From Ricinus communis (taxonomy: Eukaryota > Streptophyta > Magnoliopsida > Malpighiales > Euphorbiaceae), in contig NC_063260.1 of the NCBI RefSeq assembly GCF_019578655.1, forward strand, positions 12,891,001-12,955,000: 64,000 bases of DNA, written 5' to 3'. The notes below the pieces were generated by a model, which worked only from the letters and a program-made list of their open reading frames with translations, ran no database searches and had not been told where the DNA came from. The position numbers and the translations under genes are program-made. Each line of letters begins with the position of its first letter. Position 1 is the first letter of the stretch. Shown here piece by piece: positions 61,466 through 64,000 of this stretch.

Positions 61466-64000
61466 ATGTCCATTCTGATGTGGAATTGCCAGGGAGCTAG
61501 CGGTAAAAAATTTATAGTGTGTTGCAAAGAGATGGTTCGTAGGTACCACCCAGTAGTTTGTATTGTGGTGGAGCCTAGAGTGAGTGGTACTCAAGCTCAA
61601 GAAATTATTGGAAAGTTAAGCTTTCGAAGTTCATTTAGAGAAGACGCGAGGGATTTTGCTAGTGGAATTTGGTTATTATGGGATGACAACATTATTACCG
61701 TGTCAATTCTTGATTCGAGTCATCAATATATGCACTTTAAATGAAGCATAGGTAAGGATCTTGGAGTTTGTACTGCAGTGTATGGTAGTCCCGTGGCTAG
61801 TACTCGAAAATATCTATGGGACTCGTTAAGAGAATTCTATAATCATATCAGGGTTCCTTGGGTTGTCCTTGGGACTTTGATTCTTATTTAAGTATGTTTG
61901 AGAAGATGGGTGGCGCTCCTCCTAATCTTGCTAGGTGCCGAGAATTCAGAGACTGTGTTAATGATTGCCATCTTATGGATTTGGATTTCATTGGTAATAG
62001 CTACACTTAGGTTAGAGGGGTTGTTAGAGAAAGACTTGATCACGTGTTGATAACTGTCAGTTGGCGTACTTCCTTTCCAGAAGCTGTGGTCTACTATTTA
62101 CCAAGAATAAAATCAAACCATTTTCCGATCCTCCTAAATCTTGAAAGAAGTCCCCCTCCTCCCATGCATGCTCGCCCATTTAAATTCCAAGCGGCGTGGC
62201 TAACTCAAAAGGAGTTTAATGAATTCGTTAAAAAGAATTAAGAGGATAAAGGTAATTTGATGAATATTACAGACTCTTTTATAAGTAAGGTGAAATGGTG
62301 GAATAAGAATGTGTTTGGAAACATGTTCAAGAGAAAGAGCCAGCTTCTCTTTAGAATTGAGGGTATAGACAACCTCTTAGCTAGAAGGTTCTCTAATCGT
62401 CATAATTTACTGAGGGACACGCTAGCTAAAGAGTACGATGAGACTTTAATGCAAGAAGAGATTCTTTGGTATCAAAAGTCCCGAAACAAGTAGTTGAGCT
62501 TAGGGGACATAATACTAATTACTTTCATGCTTTAACAATAATTCGTAGGAAGCATAATAAGATGGAAGCAATAAAGGATGAGCTAGGCCATTGCGTGGTG
62601 AAGGTTGATCGCATTAAGCAAATGGCAATTGAGCTCTATAAAAATTTATATTCAGAGGAGGAATGTCTGGGTACTGCTATAGATTGGGTTAATGGGTTCC
62701 AGTCCCTGGATGATACTGATCTATCTAATTTAGAGAAGCCTATTATAATGGAGGAGATGTAGATGGCCATTTTCAGTATGGGAAAACTCAAAGCTTTAGG
62801 CCCGAACAGTCTTCACCCTTTATTTTATCAATCCCAATGGGAAATGGTTGGTTCCATCCAAAATATGATTACTGATTTCTTTGAGAAAGGAATGTTGGAG
62901 TCCAGCATCAATGGTACCCTTATAGTGCCTATACCCAAGGTGTTGAACCCGCAATCTTATAGTGCCTATGTAACGTCAGTTATAAAGTAATCACAAAACT
63001 GATTGTGAATCAGTGGAAAGACATCATGCCAAAGCTTGTTGCACATACACAAAGTAGCTTTGTACATGGTAGATAAATTTTAGATAATATCATTGTCCTT
63101 CAAAAGGCAATTGATTCAATGTGTAAATGGAAGAAGAAGAAGAAGGATTGTATGATAATCAAAGTAGACCCTGAGAAGACCTATAACATACTTAAGTGGA
63201 GCTTCATTAAAAAGGCGTTGCTTCTTGTTGGATTTCCTACCACTTTGGTAAATCGGGTTATGACTTATGTGTTAACTTTTTGTATGCAAGTGGTTTGGAA
63301 TGGAGAACTAACGAATAGCTTTGAGCCAACTAGAGGCGTTCATCAGGGTGACAGTATGTCTTCTTATTTGTTCGTCTTGCGTATGGAAAGGTTATCGCAC
63401 TTGATTAATTCAAGTGTGCTCTCTAGGAAGTGGAAACCATGTGTTTTATGTCGAGGTTGTCTGCCATTAACCCATTTATTTTTTACGGATGATCTTCTTC
63501 TCTTCGGAGAGGCTTTTCTAGATCAAGCTGAAGTAATTGATGTTGTTCTTAACAATTCTGTGTGGCATCGGTGCAGAAGGTTAACAAAGCCAAGACATGT
63601 ATCTTTTTCTTGAAAGATACTAATGCAAGGCTGGCAAAGAATATCTGTAGTAAGCTTGGTTTTGTTAGAACTCTTAATTTGGGTAAATATTTAGGATCCA
63701 AAGTGATCCATAAAAGAGTAGGGAAGAAAAATTTCAAGGAAACAGTTGACAAAGTTCACAATATAAGATGGAAAGCTAAGAATCTATCCCTTGTAGGTAA
63801 GGTAACGCTTTCAAAGTCTGTGCTTCAGTCTCTTCCAATATATCCAATGCTCACGACAAAATTTTCTATGTTCACATGTCAAGCAATCAACAAGTTATTA
63901 AGGGATTTTGTTTGGGGTTCAATTGTTGATAAGAGAAAAATGCATTTGCTTAGTTGGGACAAGATATGTAAGCCTAAGTCTAGAGGAGGCCTGGGTCTTC
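61466..64000 (+). pseudogene. LINE ORF2 (endonuclease and reverse transcriptase) remnant
   Basis: It begins MSILMWNCQGASGK, the start of the endonuclease/exonuclease/phosphatase domain, and continues with VEPRVSG and a LDHVLITVSW-like stretch near its end (62034-62060). RT blocks follow: KALGPNSLHPLFYQSQWE (62789-62845), MPKLVAHTQSSFVHGR, then IIKVDPEKTYNILKW (the family form KVDLEKAYDRLKW keeps the catalytic Asp), GVHQGDSMSSYLFV, and FTDDLLLF in place of the usual FADDLLLF (63479-63502). Many stops and shifts interrupt it. The sequence runs off the edge at SRGGLGL. Confidence 0.85.

Larger units (their letters stand above)
59800..64000 (+). mobile_element. Degenerate L1-like LINE, truncated by the right window edge
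   Basis: Two successive ORFs in the plant LINE order (gag-like ORF1 with DUF4283 and a zinc knuckle, then endonuclease-reverse transcriptase ORF2) in the same orientation, both interrupted by stops. The 5' end is approximate. The zf-RVT and RNase H ends should lie beyond 64000. No LTRs are seen, consistent with a non-LTR element. Confidence 0.85.

Overview
The window is plant nuclear DNA. Its genes are intron-rich with GT-AG junctions, the intergenic DNA is very AT-rich, and every protein I recognise belongs to a land-plant family (Dof finger, WAPL, VIP5/RTF1, polyol transporter, SF3b145). I infer a eudicot; the general look suggests Euphorbiaceae, but nothing here proves that.

Layout: 1-7.6 kb is mobile-element debris: a LINE remnant, a hAT-like MITE, a TGTCACGACCC-type non-coding element and a Helitron-like end. 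A 13-exon WAPL gene (cohesin release) runs 7842-13908 (+). It is followed on the minus strand by two tandem soluble epoxide hydrolase genes: an intact one (14541-15843) and a decayed copy (16730-18270). An intronless-CDS RTF1/VIP5 gene (Paf1-complex transcription elongation) lies at 21558-23540 (+). From 24 to 32 kb there are LINE fragments and an LTR-like repeat. A single-exon alpha-1,4-glycosyltransferase-like gene is at 32474-33826 (+). Then come two minus-strand polyol/sugar transporter copies: a deleted pseudogene (36074-37103) and an intact two-exon gene (38367-40815). 41-45.6 kb is AT-rich repeated DNA, including a direct duplication. An 18-exon SF3B2/SF3b145 splicing-factor gene occupies 45970-51241 (+) and carries a well-defined Mutator-like MITE in one intron. 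A Dof transcription factor gene is at 58083-59006 (+). A degenerate L1-like LINE runs from about 59.8 kb past the right edge.

The genes do not form a pathway. They are unrelated housekeeping and metabolic genes, two of which (epoxide hydrolase and polyol transporter) have undergone local tandem duplication followed by decay of one copy. For WAPL, the intact hydrolase, the intact transporter and SF3B2 I worked out all exon junctions by hand; each spliced CDS is a whole number of codons with a normal family length. I found no rRNA, tRNA or CRISPR, and no convincing sign of an undescribed multi-gene system. The best new observations are the intronic MITE with its 9-bp target duplication, the two dissectable pseudogenes, and several unclassified repeats.
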